Source: Lysinibacillus_B sp031181585 (GTDB lineage: Bacteria > Bacillota > Bacilli > Bacillales_A > Planococcaceae). From it: a stretch of DNA of 64,000 nt. Made by a program: the position numbers and the translations under genes. The notes under the pieces are model-generated. The model did no database searches and was not told the origin of the DNA. It worked only from the letters and a program-made list of their open reading frames with translations. Shown piece after piece: positions 41,864-50,904 of this stretch (its first letter is position 1; every line of letters starts with the position of its first letter). The stretch is taken from assembly GCF_047301505.1 (NCBI RefSeq), contig NZ_CP154840.1, forward strand, positions 744,001 to 808,000, given 5' to 3'.

Positions 41864-42771
41864 TTTTGATTGCTTCGATATACAAGTAAGATCATATAGC
41901 AGAATAAGCCGAACAATAAAGAAATTAATAAAGAGTGCAGTAGCGCCACGACTAAATTCAGCTTTGTCAAAACGACTAACATACCTGCTAATACTTGCAG
42001 GATGACAATGATAAAGGCAATAATCCAGCCCCAGTAAATGACGCGTTGCTCTTTATAGTTTTTCACAACATGCCAAGTAATAGCAGCAATCCAAAGGAAA
42101 ATGACCAATACTGCTAATCGATGTCCCATTTGCACCCATTCATACATATTGTATGGAAGCGCGAACGGTTCATTATTTCGACAGAACGGCCAGTCGGGAC
42201 AAACAAGGCTCGCATCTGTATGCCGTACAAGTGCGCCTGTATAGACGACAAGGTAAGAATAAATTGTGACTCCAATGATATGCCATTTTAATTTCCTGTC
42301 GATAAATACGTTATCAGCGTCAAACTTTTGATCGACTTCAAATACAATGAGAGCCAATAATAAAACAGCAGTAAAGGAAATGAGCGAGATTCCGAAATGC
42401 AGAGCTAAAATGAAATCTCCTTGTCCCCATAAAACTTGGGCAGCTCCTATTAATGCTTGCAATACAAGAAAGAAGATCGCGTTAAAGCCCAGGAACTTCA
42501 CTTCTTTAATATGACCGAGTGTACGCCATGTCCAAAACACTAAAGCTACAATAAAAAGTGATACTACGCCTGTCACGAGCCGGTGTGAAAATTCGATTAA
42601 AACCTCAGTCGTAATTTCCTGAGGAATAAGCGACCCGTTACAATCAGGCCAGTTGCGTCCGCAGCCAAGGCCGCTGTCAGTTTTTGTTACGAGCGCCCCG
42701 CCTATCAGGATGAACAACATACCGATTGTTGCTGCTACGGCAAGCCATTTCAAATATTTATTACGTTGCAT
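41854..42771 (-). CDS. ctaA: Heme A synthase CtaA
   Basis: A 305-residue protein with eight membrane helices. Signatures of the Bacillus type: TDSGLGCGRNWPDCNG (first Cys pair) and TDASLVCPDWPFCRN (second), and the heme-ligand His residues in IEFSHRLVTG and VQMGHRLAVL. It oxidises heme O to heme A for cytochrome caa3. The heme O synthase gene (ctaB), its usual partner, is not beside it. ResD-like sites lie upstream. Confidence 0.93.
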   Translation of the reverse strand: MQRNKYLKWLAVAATIGMLFILIGGALVTKTDSGLGCGRNWPDCNGSLIPQEITTEVLIEFSHRLVTGVVSLFIVALVFWTWRTLGHIKEVKFLGFNAIFFLVLQALIGAAQVLWGQGDFILALHFGISLISFTAVLLLALIVFEVDQKFDADNVFIDRKLKWHIIGVTIYSYLVVYTGALVRHTDASLVCPDWPFCRNNEPFALPYNMYEWVQMGHRLAVLVIFLWIAAITWHVVKNYKEQRVIYWGWIIAFIIVILQVLAGMLVVLTKLNLVVALLHSLLISLLFGLFCYMILLVYRSNQNQK

Positions 42772-42897
42772 GATAATGTGCCACCTACTTCTGATTTCAA
42801 CATCGCTCCTAAAAAGCGTCTCTAGTTTAAGATGATAGCGAATAAACTAGTAAAAGACAACTTCAAACAGAAATCCCTTTTTATAAGAGGCTTCCAT

Positions 42898-42939
42898 TTC
42901 ACAAATTGTTCATAAATTCGTACCCATACCTTCACAAAT
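42898..42939 (-). promoter_or_regulatory. Possible ResD sites upstream of ctaA
   Basis: TTCACAAAT occurs at 42898-42906 and 42931-42939, with TTCATAAAT between them. Read on the ctaA strand these are ATTTGTGAA, like the ResD-binding sequence TTTGTGAAT known upstream of B. subtilis ctaA. A long dyad AATTTGT...ACAAATT lies further at about 43018-43055. The assignment is by consensus only. Confidence 0.4.
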
Positions 42940-43108
42940 GTTTTGGGGAAATCGATTACTATATATATGTTGTTTTTCCTCGAATTGGGTTCCCTTGGTT
43001 TTCACCAAACTTTCATTGAAATTTGTTTAAACGTCTAGAAATCACAGACAAATTTCGATATAGTTAGTGTTAGCGGAATATGCTTACAAAAATGAAAGGA
43101 GGGGCATA

Positions 43109-43171
43109 GTGTCAGTTGAGCCGTTTATTAACGGCAATGGAAAATTGAACTGCAAACGACATTTTGTGTAA
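43109..43171 (+). CDS. Possible 20-codon leader ORF in the ctaA-ctaC gap
   Basis: GTG 43109 lies behind an unusually strong AAAGGAGGGG (43095-43104) and opens a 20-codon frame ending at TAA 43169-43171. It stands where ctaB begins in B. subtilis, but the peptide (SVEPFINGNGKLN...) does not resemble CtaB. It may be a leader peptide or the stub left by a ctaB deletion. The rest of the 885-base gap 42772-43656 has no other gene; a TTGACA at 43316-43321 and a GAATTCTT/AAGAATTC dyad at about 43560-43590 could belong to the ctaC promoter region. Confidence 0.3.
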   Translation: MSVEPFINGNGKLNCKRHFV

Positions 43172-43656
43172 ACGATCATCAATCTGCAATTATAGATTGG
43201 AACCGATTTATTCTAATTTGGTGAAACCCTTTACATAATTGTGGTTAGCTTTTCAGCAGAAAAGGTATTTCATGCATCTAGAATGTTAAAAATACCAATT
43301 ATGAATTGACATGAACCCATTCGAACTGTTTTGTAAGTGAAATTTTGTTATTTGCGGCGAGGTGCCGACATGTGAAGACTAGCGCGTATAGTTCTTATAG
43401 CTGGAGGCGTTCGACAAAGAAAACTACATGAATGGCTGCTGCCAGCTATTCACAGCTTTAGATGAAGGAACCGGAGTTGGACAAACTTTGTTCATTTATT
43501 ATATAAGTGAATGAAGGATGTGCTATTAAGATAGTTCTTTCAGTGATAAGCTAAAGGTAGGAATTCTTTCTTAAATGGCAAGAATTCACATAGAACTAAA
43601 CCACAGTCCTGGTTGCACATGAAAATACAACAAAGAAAGAGGGGTTTTATTAAGCT

Positions 43657-44721
43657 ATGATGAAAGGGCTTAAAAAATGGCGTCTATTTGCATTGCTATC
43701 AGCGTTAACTGTTTTCCTTTCTGCTTGTGGTGAAGAATACATCTCCACACTCAAGCCATCTGGTCCTGTAGGGCAAGAGCAGTTAAATATTTTAATTTTA
43801 TCAGTAATCATTATGGCGTTAGTAGTTGTCGTTGTTTCAGTTATCTATTTACTTGCTTTTATTAAATTCCGCCGTTCTAAAGTAGGCGAAGATTTCATGC
43901 CTAAACAAGTAGAGGGTAGCCATACTCTTGAAGTAATCTGGACAGTTATTCCAATCGTGTTACTTTTAATCTTAGCTGTTCCTACATTAACAGCCACTTA
44001 TAAATTTGCAGATGTTGCTGCAATGGATCAAGTGGATGAAGAAGGAAACAAAAATGCACTTACTGTGAACGTAACTGCAAAATTATACTGGTGGGAGTTC
44101 GAATATCCGGACCTAGGAATCATCACTGCTCAAGAGCTTGTTGTTCCCACTGGAGAAAAAGTATACTTCAACCTGCTAGCTGCTGACGTAAAGCACTCAT
44201 TCTGGATTCCAGCTGTAGGCGGTAAGATGGATACAAACGTAGATAACTTAAACAAATTCTATCTACAGTTTGATGAAGAATCTGAAGGCTTAAAAGATGG
44301 CGTATTTTACGGTAAATGTGCTGAACTATGTGGTCCTTCACACGCTTTAATGGATTTCAAAGTAAAAACTTTAGATCCTGAAGCATTCGATACATGGGTA
44401 GCAGCAATGCAGGCTACTGAAGGCAATGTTGCAGACCAGAACTCATCAGACGCTGGGGAAGCGGCATTCGCGAACAGCTGCTTAGGCTGTCACGCAGTAT
44501 CAGCTGTTTCAGGTGCAGGTGTTGGACCAAACTTAACTGCTTTCGGTGACCGTAACCGTGTAGCTGGGTTCTTGGAACACACTACTGAAGAAACAACTAA
44601 CTGGATCATGGATCCTGAATATTACAAACCAGGCAACTTAATGACTGGTAAATACTCAGTGACAGAAGAAGAAGCGCAAGCAATCGCTGAGTACTTAATG
44701 ACATTATCTGTTGAAGACTAA
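43657..44721 (+). CDS. ctaC: Cytochrome caa3 oxidase subunit II with fused cytochrome c
   Basis: A 354-residue lipoprotein-like membrane protein from ATG 43657 behind AGAGGGG. Signal with lipobox LSAC, two membrane helices, then the cupredoxin domain with CuA ligands (His in VKHSFWIPA, CAELCGPSHALM) and a C-terminal cytochrome c domain with heme motif CLGCH. It takes electrons from cytochrome c into the caa3 oxidase. First gene of ctaCDEF; the strength of codon usage suggests high expression. Confidence 0.95.
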   Translation: MMKGLKKWRLFALLSALTVFLSACGEEYISTLKPSGPVGQEQLNILILSVIIMALVVVVVSVIYLLAFIKFRRSKVGEDFMPKQVEGSHTLEVIWTVIPIVLLLILAVPTLTATYKFADVAAMDQVDEEGNKNALTVNVTAKLYWWEFEYPDLGIITAQELVVPTGEKVYFNLLAADVKHSFWIPAVGGKMDTNVDNLNKFYLQFDEESEGLKDGVFYGKCAELCGPSHALMDFKVKTLDPEAFDTWVAAMQATEGNVADQNSSDAGEAAFANSCLGCHAVSAVSGAGVGPNLTAFGDRNRVAGFLEHTTEETTNWIMDPEYYKPGNLMTGKYSVTEEEAQAIAEYLMTLSVED

Positions 44722-44758
44722 TTCACACTAGATAGAAACTTTGAAGGAGGTTAAAGTT

Positions 44759-46690
44759 GTGAGCTCTGTCGCTAAGAAAAAGGGCTTCGGGGGACATATT
44801 TGGGACTACTTAACGACTGTCGATCATAAGAAAATCGCCATTCTTTATTTAGCTGCCGGTACACTGTTCTTCGCCATTGCTGGATTTGAAGCGCTATTAA
44901 TACGTGTTCAATTGATGATTCCGAATAACGATTTCATCTCAGCAGGCCTATTTAACGAATTATTAACAATGCACGGTACGACAATGCTATTCTTAGCAGC
45001 GACACCGTTACTATTTGCCTTTATGAATGCGATCGTTCCGCTACAAATTGGAGCACGTGACGTTGCATTCCCGTTCCTTAACGCACTTGGATTCTGGTTA
45101 TTCTTCTTTGGTGCGGTATTCCTTCACCTTTCATTCTTCCTTGGTGGAGGTCCTGACGCAGGGTGGACATCTTACGCGTCGTTATCTTTATACTCGCCTG
45201 GACATGGTATTGACTTCTATGTATTAGGTTTACAAATCTCTGGTGCTGGTACATTAATTTCCGGTATCAACTTCATCGTAACAATCATTACGATGCGTGC
45301 ACCTGGTATGACGTTCATGCGTATGCCACTATTCACTTGGACTTCTTTAGTTTCAAGTACATTAATTTTATTTGCGTTTCCTCCTCTTACAGTAGGTTTA
45401 TTCCTAATGTTAGTGGATCGTATGTTTGGAGCAAACTTCTTCGACCATACAATGGGTGGTAACACAATTATTTGGGAGCACTTATTCTGGATTTTCGGTC
45501 ACCCTGAGGTATATATCTTAGTGTTACCAGCGTTTGGTTTATTCTCGGAAATTATTCCGGTATTTGCTCGTAAACGTTTGTTCGGATACTCTTCAATGGT
45601 ATTCGCAACAATCTTAATCGGTTTCTTAGGATTCATGGTTTGGGCTCACCATATGTTTACAACAGGTCTTGGTGCAACAGCCAATGCAATCTTCGCTGTA
45701 GCAACAATGGCGATCGCTGTACCAACAGGTATGAAAGTATTCAACTGGATCCTGACTATTTGGGGCGGTTCCGTCAAAGTTACAGTACCAATGCTATATG
45801 CACTTGGTTTCATCCCGTCCTTCGTTGCGGGTGGTGTTACAGGGGTTATGCAGGCAGCTGCTCCACTTGACTACCAATTACACGATTCTTACTTTATCGT
45901 AGCTCACTTCCACTACGTAATCGTAGGTGGTATCGTAACTGCGCTATTCGGTTCAGCACACTTCTACTGGCCGATTATGTTCAACCGTGCATTGAATGAG
46001 AAGCTAGGAGTTCTTACTTTCTGGATTTTCTTCATCGGTTTCCATTTAACATTCTTTGTACAGCATTTCTTAGGTTTAATGGGTATGCCGCGTCGTGTAT
46101 TCACTTACATGGCAGACCAAGGTTGGGATACATTCAACTTCATCTCTTCAATCGGTGCATTAATGATGGGTGTTGGGGTAATCCTACTTGTAATTAACGT
46201 ATTGCTTTCAATTAAATCTGCACCACTTAATCGTCGCGACTACTGGGGCGATGGACGTTCTCTTGAATGGGCGCTTGAAACTCCGCTTCCATTCTATAAC
46301 TTTAAACAAACTCCACTTGTTCGTGGATATGATCCGTATTGGATTGAAAAAGAAGAAGGCAACAAAGAGGGTATGGTTTATGCAGAGCCAATAGGCGATA
46401 TCCATATGCCAAATAATTCAATTTTACCGTTCGTTATGTCAATCGGTACATTCGTTGCAGCGTTTGGTGCACTTTACAGCCCTTGGGGAGACCAAGCTAA
46501 AGCTGGTACTGCGGAAAGCGTATCACCGGGCTTATCATTAGCATTGCTAATCGGTGGTCTAGGCCTGACAATTGTATGTATGATTATCCGTTCCTTCAAG
46601 GATGATTTAGGCTACCACGTCCATAAGGAAGAGGTAGTACAAATCGAGAAGGAACTTGCTGAATACCGTGCAAAAGGGGGTAAACGATAA
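44759..46690 (+). CDS. ctaD: Cytochrome caa3 oxidase subunit I
   Basis: A 643-residue polytopic heme-copper oxidase subunit. The start is GTG 44759, nine bases after GAAGGAGG; the TTG at 44741 overlaps that site. Key motifs: LTMHGTTM (low-spin heme), HPEVYILVLP (CuB His and cross-linked Tyr), WAHHMF (CuB His pair) and HDSYFIVAHFHYV (heme a3 and a ligands). It reduces oxygen and pumps protons. Its stop overlaps the ctaE start by one base. Confidence 0.96.
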   Translation: MSSVAKKKGFGGHIWDYLTTVDHKKIAILYLAAGTLFFAIAGFEALLIRVQLMIPNNDFISAGLFNELLTMHGTTMLFLAATPLLFAFMNAIVPLQIGARDVAFPFLNALGFWLFFFGAVFLHLSFFLGGGPDAGWTSYASLSLYSPGHGIDFYVLGLQISGAGTLISGINFIVTIITMRAPGMTFMRMPLFTWTSLVSSTLILFAFPPLTVGLFLMLVDRMFGANFFDHTMGGNTIIWEHLFWIFGHPEVYILVLPAFGLFSEIIPVFARKRLFGYSSMVFATILIGFLGFMVWAHHMFTTGLGATANAIFAVATMAIAVPTGMKVFNWILTIWGGSVKVTVPMLYALGFIPSFVAGGVTGVMQAAAPLDYQLHDSYFIVAHFHYVIVGGIVTALFGSAHFYWPIMFNRALNEKLGVLTFWIFFIGFHLTFFVQHFLGLMGMPRRVFTYMADQGWDTFNFISSIGALMMGVGVILLVINVLLSIKSAPLNRRDYWGDGRSLEWALETPLPFYNFKQTPLVRGYDPYWIEKEEGNKEGMVYAEPIGDIHMPNNSILPFVMSIGTFVAAFGALYSPWGDQAKAGTAESVSPGLSLALLIGGLGLTIVCMIIRSFKDDLGYHVHKEEVVQIEKELAEYRAKGGKR

Positions 46691-47316
46691 TGGACGTTAA
46701 TCAAAAATTTACTCCTCAGAGCTGGCCGAAGCATGCTGAAACGGCTACAATGGAAGGGAAAAACAAATTCGTAGGTATTTGGATGTTCCTTGCATCCGAT
46801 ACAGTATTATTTGCCAGTGTATTTGCGACATACCTAGCGCTGAAGGATCAAGGTCCTGCAGGTATGGAATTCACTGCACAAGGTTTGTTTGAATTGCCAT
46901 TGGCGTTTATGATGACGATGTTGTTATTAACATCTTCATTAACTTCTGTTTATGCAATGTATCACATGAAGAACCATAATGCTAAAGGTGTCATTACTTG
47001 GATGGCAATTACTGTTCTTTTAGGTCTTGGCTTCTTGGCGCTAGAAATCTATGAGTTCTATCATTATGTACACATTGGTTTTGGCTATACGCAATCAGCG
47101 TTCTCTTCAGCATTCTTCACGCTTGTAGGGACGCATGGTCTACACGTTATCATTGGTTTAGTTTGGATCACAGGATTACTAATCCGTAACGCGAAGCGTG
47201 GATTAACTTTATACAACGCGCCGAAGTTCTTTGCCGCATCAATTTACTGGCACTTTATCGACGTTGTATGGGTATTCATCTTCACAGTAGTTTACTTGAT
47301 GGGAGTGTTAGGATAA
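46690..47316 (+). CDS. ctaE: Cytochrome caa3 oxidase subunit III
   Basis: A 208-residue protein with five membrane helices, starting at the A shared with the ctaD stop (TAATG). Subunit III pattern: FVGIWMFLASDTVLFASVFATYL, FTLVGTHGLHVIIGLVWI and YWHFIDVVWVFIF. It stabilises the oxidase core. Translation is coupled to ctaD. Confidence 0.95.
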   Translation: MDVNQKFTPQSWPKHAETATMEGKNKFVGIWMFLASDTVLFASVFATYLALKDQGPAGMEFTAQGLFELPLAFMMTMLLLTSSLTSVYAMYHMKNHNAKGVITWMAITVLLGLGFLALEIYEFYHYVHIGFGYTQSAFSSAFFTLVGTHGLHVIIGLVWITGLLIRNAKRGLTLYNAPKFFAASIYWHFIDVVWVFIFTVVYLMGVLG

Positions 47317-47317
47317 T

Positions 47318-47659
47318 ATGGCACACGATACTCATTTTGAAACTCGTTCTCAAGCCCAATACGAATATGACCGCGCTCAAAATGCAAAGCATATGCGTAA
47401 GCAAGTGACACAATTTGCGATTATGATTATGCTGACTTTTGTTGCCTTTGCAGCAGTAGTAGCAGATTTTTCACCGTACTTCATCAAGCCATTAATCCTT
47501 TTACTGGCAGGAGTACAAGTAGTGCAGCAGCTTTATTCTTTCATGCATATGGATGAAAAAGATGCGCCGCATATGGGTGTTATTCAATTCTTTATCTGGG
47601 GCGGCGGATTTATCGCCTTTACGTTCTTCGTAGCGTTCTTAACAATCATTTGGTGGTAA
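47318..47659 (+). CDS. ctaF: Cytochrome caa3 oxidase subunit IV
   Basis: A 113-residue protein with three membrane helices from ATG 47318, one base after ctaE. The pattern RKQVTQFAIMIMLTFVAFAAV, VQVVQQLYSFMHMDEK and a C-terminal helix ending IIWW is that of the bacterial subunit IV (COX4 pro) family. Last gene of the oxidase operon; a terminator follows and separates it from the sulfate operon. Confidence 0.92.
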   Translation: MAHDTHFETRSQAQYEYDRAQNAKHMRKQVTQFAIMIMLTFVAFAAVVADFSPYFIKPLILLLAGVQVVQQLYSFMHMDEKDAPHMGVIQFFIWGGGFIAFTFFVAFLTIIWW

Positions 47660-47668
47660 TTCCACTAA

Positions 47669-47706
47669 GAAACGTCTTCAGCGAAAGCTGGAGACGTTTT
47701 TTTATA
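47669..47706 (+). terminator. Terminator of ctaCDEF
   Basis: AAACGTCTTCAGC-GAAA-GCTGGAGACGTTTTTTT. Confidence 0.9.
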
Positions 47707-47761
47707 TAATAAAGTGTAAATTACAAATACATAATAAATTCAGAATAAACCTTAAACCTAG

Positions 47762-47789
47762 TTGACTAATAGGGAATGTATAGTATACT
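47762..47789 (+). promoter_or_regulatory. Sigma-A promoter of the cysH operon
   Basis: TTGACT (47762-47767) and TATACT (47784-47789) with a 16-base spacer. This gives a leader of about 145 bases before cysH. Confidence 0.65.
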
Positions 47790-47795
47790 AATAAT

Positions 47796-47927
47796 AAAGA
47801 AAATTCTCTCCTTTCCACAATTGCTTCTTATCGTGTTCAAGGGGGGAGATTATAAAATTGCTGACTAGAAAAACTAGAGGCGTTTTAATGCGGGCATGAT
47901 GCGGGCGTTAAAGCGCCTTTTTATTTA
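47796..47927 (+). promoter_or_regulatory. cysH leader with a terminator hairpin (possible attenuator)
   Basis: Between promoter and cysH, AGGCGTTTTAATGC and GCGTTAAAGCGCCT form a 14-bp stem (47878-47921) followed by TTTTTAT: a complete terminator inside the leader. Upstream, CTCTCCTTTCC (47805-47817) could pair with GGGGGGAG (about 47841-47848). A short S-box-like start (TTCTTATC) is present, but the GGCCC and GAAA core of the SAM riboswitch is not, so I do not call it one. The leader probably controls read-through in response to sulfur supply. Confidence 0.5.
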
Positions 47928-47943
47928 TATAGGGGGGAAAGAC

Positions 47944-48645
47944 ATGTTAACTTATTCTACCTGGCAAAAGCCTGAGCTGGAATTTGAAGTAGATGAAACC
48001 TACAAAGGAGCCCTAAATGTTCTAAAGTGGGCTTACGAACATTATGGTGAGGAAATCGTTTATGCCTGCAGCTTTGGCATTGAGGGGATTGTGCTCATAG
48101 ATTGTATTTCAAAAGTAAAGCCAGACGCTAAGATTGTCTTTTTAGATACGGACGTCCATTTTAAGGAAACATATGAAACAATCGAGCGGGTGAAAGAAAA
48201 GTATCCACAGCTTCGTATTGAAATGAAAAAACCTGCTTTGACATTAGAAGAGCAAGCAGAAAAATACGGGGCTGCGCTTTGGGAACGTGATCCAAATCAA
48301 TGCTGCAATATTCGGAAACTTGTTCCGCTTAATGAAACATTAACAGGTTCAAAAGCTTGGATTTCTGGATTGCGCCGTGAACAGTCACCAACTCGTGCCA
48401 ATGTGGAATTTATCAATTTGGATAAACGGTTTGAATCAATTAAAGTATGTCCCCTCATCCATTGGACATGGAAGGATGTATGGAGATACGTCTCAAAGCA
48501 TGATTTGCCATATAATCCGCTGCACGACAAAGGCTATCCAAGTATAGGCTGCGAAACCTGTACAAAACCTGCCTTTACAATGGAAGACTTGCGCTCTGGA
48601 CGCTGGTCAGGGCAAGGAAAAACGGAGTGCGGCCTGCACGGCTAA
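47944..48645 (+). CDS. cysH: Adenylyl-sulfate (APS/PAPS) reductase
   Basis: A 233-residue enzyme from ATG 47944 behind AGGGGGGAAAG; the earlier ATG at 47896 lies inside the leader hairpin. It has the iron-sulfur cysteines in QCCNIRK and CETCTKP and the catalytic Cys in ECGLHG, the signature of 4Fe-4S assimilatory reductases that accept APS. Also ACSFGIEG (PP-loop) and FLDTDVHF. It reduces activated sulfate to sulfite. First gene of cysH-cysP-sat-cysC, as in B. subtilis. Confidence 0.93.
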   Translation: MLTYSTWQKPELEFEVDETYKGALNVLKWAYEHYGEEIVYACSFGIEGIVLIDCISKVKPDAKIVFLDTDVHFKETYETIERVKEKYPQLRIEMKKPALTLEEQAEKYGAALWERDPNQCCNIRKLVPLNETLTGSKAWISGLRREQSPTRANVEFINLDKRFESIKVCPLIHWTWKDVWRYVSKHDLPYNPLHDKGYPSIGCETCTKPAFTMEDLRSGRWSGQGKTECGLHG

Positions 48646-48657
48646 AGGAGGGTTTCT

Positions 48658-49722
48658 ATGCTCGAATATATTGCGATTGGGATCGCACTCTTCTTTGCAG
48701 CAAATATAGGAGCCAGCGGGGCAGCTGCTTCTATGGGAGTGGCGTATGGCTCGGGCGCGATCAAGAGTGCCCGGCTCGCCTTGCTTCTCTGCGCTATTGG
48801 TGTACTACTAGGAGCAGTAATAGGGGGAGGGGAAGTTGTTAAAACGATTAGTGGCGGCATTATCCCTGAGAGTATTATTACAGTAAAGCTCGTTATAATT
48901 ATTTTAATTGCTTCAACAAGCACACTATTTATCGCAAACTTAATGGGCATTCCCTTATCGACGAGTGAGGTAACTGTTGGAGCGATTGTCGGCGTAGGAA
49001 TTGCTTATCAAGTTCTATTTATAAATAAATTACTATATATCATGGCTTTTTGGGTAATCATCCCGGTCGTTGCATTTTTCATGTTATTCATCGGGGGGAA
49101 GGTCCTCTATTTTCTGCAGGAAAAAGGTCGTTTGAAGGACCGTCCTCTTTTTACATATTTGCTGATTTTGGCTGGTTTCTTTGAAGCTTTTTCAGCCGGG
49201 ATGAACAATGTGGCCAATGCTGTAGGACCGCTCGTAGGAGCTAGTATTATGACAGTTCCTCAGGGGATCTGGATCGGCGGAATTTTTGTCGGTATAGGAG
49301 CGCTGCTTCTTGGAAAGAGAGTTCTTGAAACAAATGGTAAAAAAATTACTCGTTATGAAAAAACAGAAGGTATTTTAATTTCAAGCACAGGAGCTGTTTT
49401 AGTAACAATCAGTTCGATCTTTGGTTTGCCTGTCCCTTTAACACAGGTCACTTCATCTGGCATCATCGGACTGGGTGTAGCTAAAAATGGTGTGAAAGTG
49501 TTTGATAAAAATATAGTAAAGAAGATTTTTAGAATTTGGATTGTGTCTCCGCTATTTTCATTAGCGATCTCTTATATGCTCGTTAAGCTATTTATAGAAA
49601 ATGACTTTTATTCAATTGTTGTACTAGCAAGCATGGCAATTGCCATTATCGGTTCTATGAGTCTTATGAAGATTGTACGAGAAGAGGCGCGAACATTTAA
49701 TGACGAAGGTTCTGGAATTTAA
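48658..49722 (+). CDS. cysP: Sulfate permease CysP (PiT family)
   Basis: A 354-residue membrane protein from ATG 48658 behind AAAGGAGGG. PiT-family repeats: ANIGASGAAASMGVAYGSGAI near the N-terminus, GIPLSTSEVTVGAIVG and the second-half FSAGMNNVANAVGPLVG and VTSSGIIGLG. The length equals B. subtilis CysP, which imports sulfate by proton symport. Twelve bases after cysH, 29 before sat. Confidence 0.92.
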   Translation: MLEYIAIGIALFFAANIGASGAAASMGVAYGSGAIKSARLALLLCAIGVLLGAVIGGGEVVKTISGGIIPESIITVKLVIIILIASTSTLFIANLMGIPLSTSEVTVGAIVGVGIAYQVLFINKLLYIMAFWVIIPVVAFFMLFIGGKVLYFLQEKGRLKDRPLFTYLLILAGFFEAFSAGMNNVANAVGPLVGASIMTVPQGIWIGGIFVGIGALLLGKRVLETNGKKITRYEKTEGILISSTGAVLVTISSIFGLPVPLTQVTSSGIIGLGVAKNGVKVFDKNIVKKIFRIWIVSPLFSLAISYMLVKLFIENDFYSIVVLASMAIAIIGSMSLMKIVREEARTFNDEGSGI

Positions 49723-49751
49723 ACCAACCAAACAAATTGGAGGAATGTGAA

Positions 49752-50891
49752 ATGAGTTTACAACCACACGGGGGAAAATTAATTGATGCGTATTATCCGG
49801 AAACAAATGTGACAGCACTGACTAAAGAAATCGAAATTGATGCCATTGCATTAAGTGATTTAGAGCTGATCGGTATTGGAGCCTACAGCCCGATCGAGGG
49901 ATTTCTGAATAAAGAGGATTACGAAACAGTTGTGGAAAACATGCGTCTAGCTTCTGGGCTTGTATGGAGTATTCCAATTACGTTACCTGTAAATCCAGCA
50001 ATAGCAAGAACATTGGTAAAGGGCGAAGAGGTAAAGCTTGTTCAAGAGGGCACTGTGTATGGAACATTAACAGTTGGAGATGTCTATGAGCCCGATAAAG
50101 AAAAGGAAGCGAAATCTGTATATGGCACGGCAGACAAAGCCCATCCAGGGGTAGCAAAATTATTTGAGCGTCCTTCTGTCTATGTCGGCGGCTCCGTCAA
50201 ATTAATTAAAAAATCAGAAAAGCTATTCCCAGCATATACATTCGAACCAAAGGAAACACGCCAAATATTTAAAGAAAAAGGATGGAAAACGATTGTTGGC
50301 TTCCAGACACGGAATCCTGTCCACCGCGCTCATGAATATATCCAAAAGATAGCGCTGGAAATCGTTGATGGGTTATTTTTAAATCCGCTTGTAGGAGAAA
50401 CGAAGTCTGATGATATTTCTGCAGCCATTCGTATGGAAAGCTATGAAGTATTGTTAGAGAAGTATTATCCAACGGAGCGTGTGCAGCTTGGCGTATTCCT
50501 TGCAGCAATGCGCTATGCAGGACCGCGTGAGGCAATTTTCCATGCGTTGGTCCGCAAAAACTATGGCTGCACGCATTTTATCGTTGGCCGGGATCATGCA
50601 GGGGTCGGCGATTATTACGGCACATATGATGCTCAAAAGTTATTTGATGTGTTCGAGCCGGAGGAAATCGGCATTACACCTTTAAAATTTGAACATAGCT
50701 TTTACTGCACGGAATGTGAGGGTATGGCTACAACAAAAACATGTGCACATGGCCCAGAAGCCCGTGTCATTTTATCTGGAACAAAGGTACGCGAAATGCT
50801 GAGAGCAGGAGAAATCCCACCAAGCACTTTCAGCCGCAAGGAAGTAATCGAAGTGTTGATCCGCGGATTACGCGAAGAAGCGACTGTTTAG
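49752..50891 (+). CDS. sat: Sulfate adenylyltransferase (ATP sulfurylase)
   Basis: A 379-residue enzyme from ATG 49752 behind GGAGGAATG (the TTG at 49737 overlaps that site). Signatures: FQTRNPVHRAHE, GRDHAGVGDYYGTYD, NPLVGETKSDD and a zinc-type CTECEGMATTKTC cluster. It makes APS from sulfate and ATP, upstream of CysC and CysH. Single-domain homo-oligomeric type. Confidence 0.95.
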   Translation: MSLQPHGGKLIDAYYPETNVTALTKEIEIDAIALSDLELIGIGAYSPIEGFLNKEDYETVVENMRLASGLVWSIPITLPVNPAIARTLVKGEEVKLVQEGTVYGTLTVGDVYEPDKEKEAKSVYGTADKAHPGVAKLFERPSVYVGGSVKLIKKSEKLFPAYTFEPKETRQIFKEKGWKTIVGFQTRNPVHRAHEYIQKIALEIVDGLFLNPLVGETKSDDISAAIRMESYEVLLEKYYPTERVQLGVFLAAMRYAGPREAIFHALVRKNYGCTHFIVGRDHAGVGDYYGTYDAQKLFDVFEPEEIGITPLKFEHSFYCTECEGMATTKTCAHGPEARVILSGTKVREMLRAGEIPPSTFSRKEVIEVLIRGLREEATV

Positions 50892-50904
50892 GAGGAGAAC
50901 GAAA

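Noticed and set aside
43109..43171. Truncated ctaB N-terminus
   Set aside because: The 20-residue peptide does not resemble CtaB; it is kept only as a possible leader ORF.
43222..43240. A CcpA (cre) site, TGAAACCCTTTACA, upstream of ctaC
   Set aside because: Two mismatches to the cre consensus, one in the essential central CG; too weak.
47796..47927. SAM (S-box) riboswitch before cysH
   Set aside because: Only the TTCTTATC start resembles an S-box; the conserved GGCCC, GAAA and CC core is absent, so it is described as an unassigned leader.
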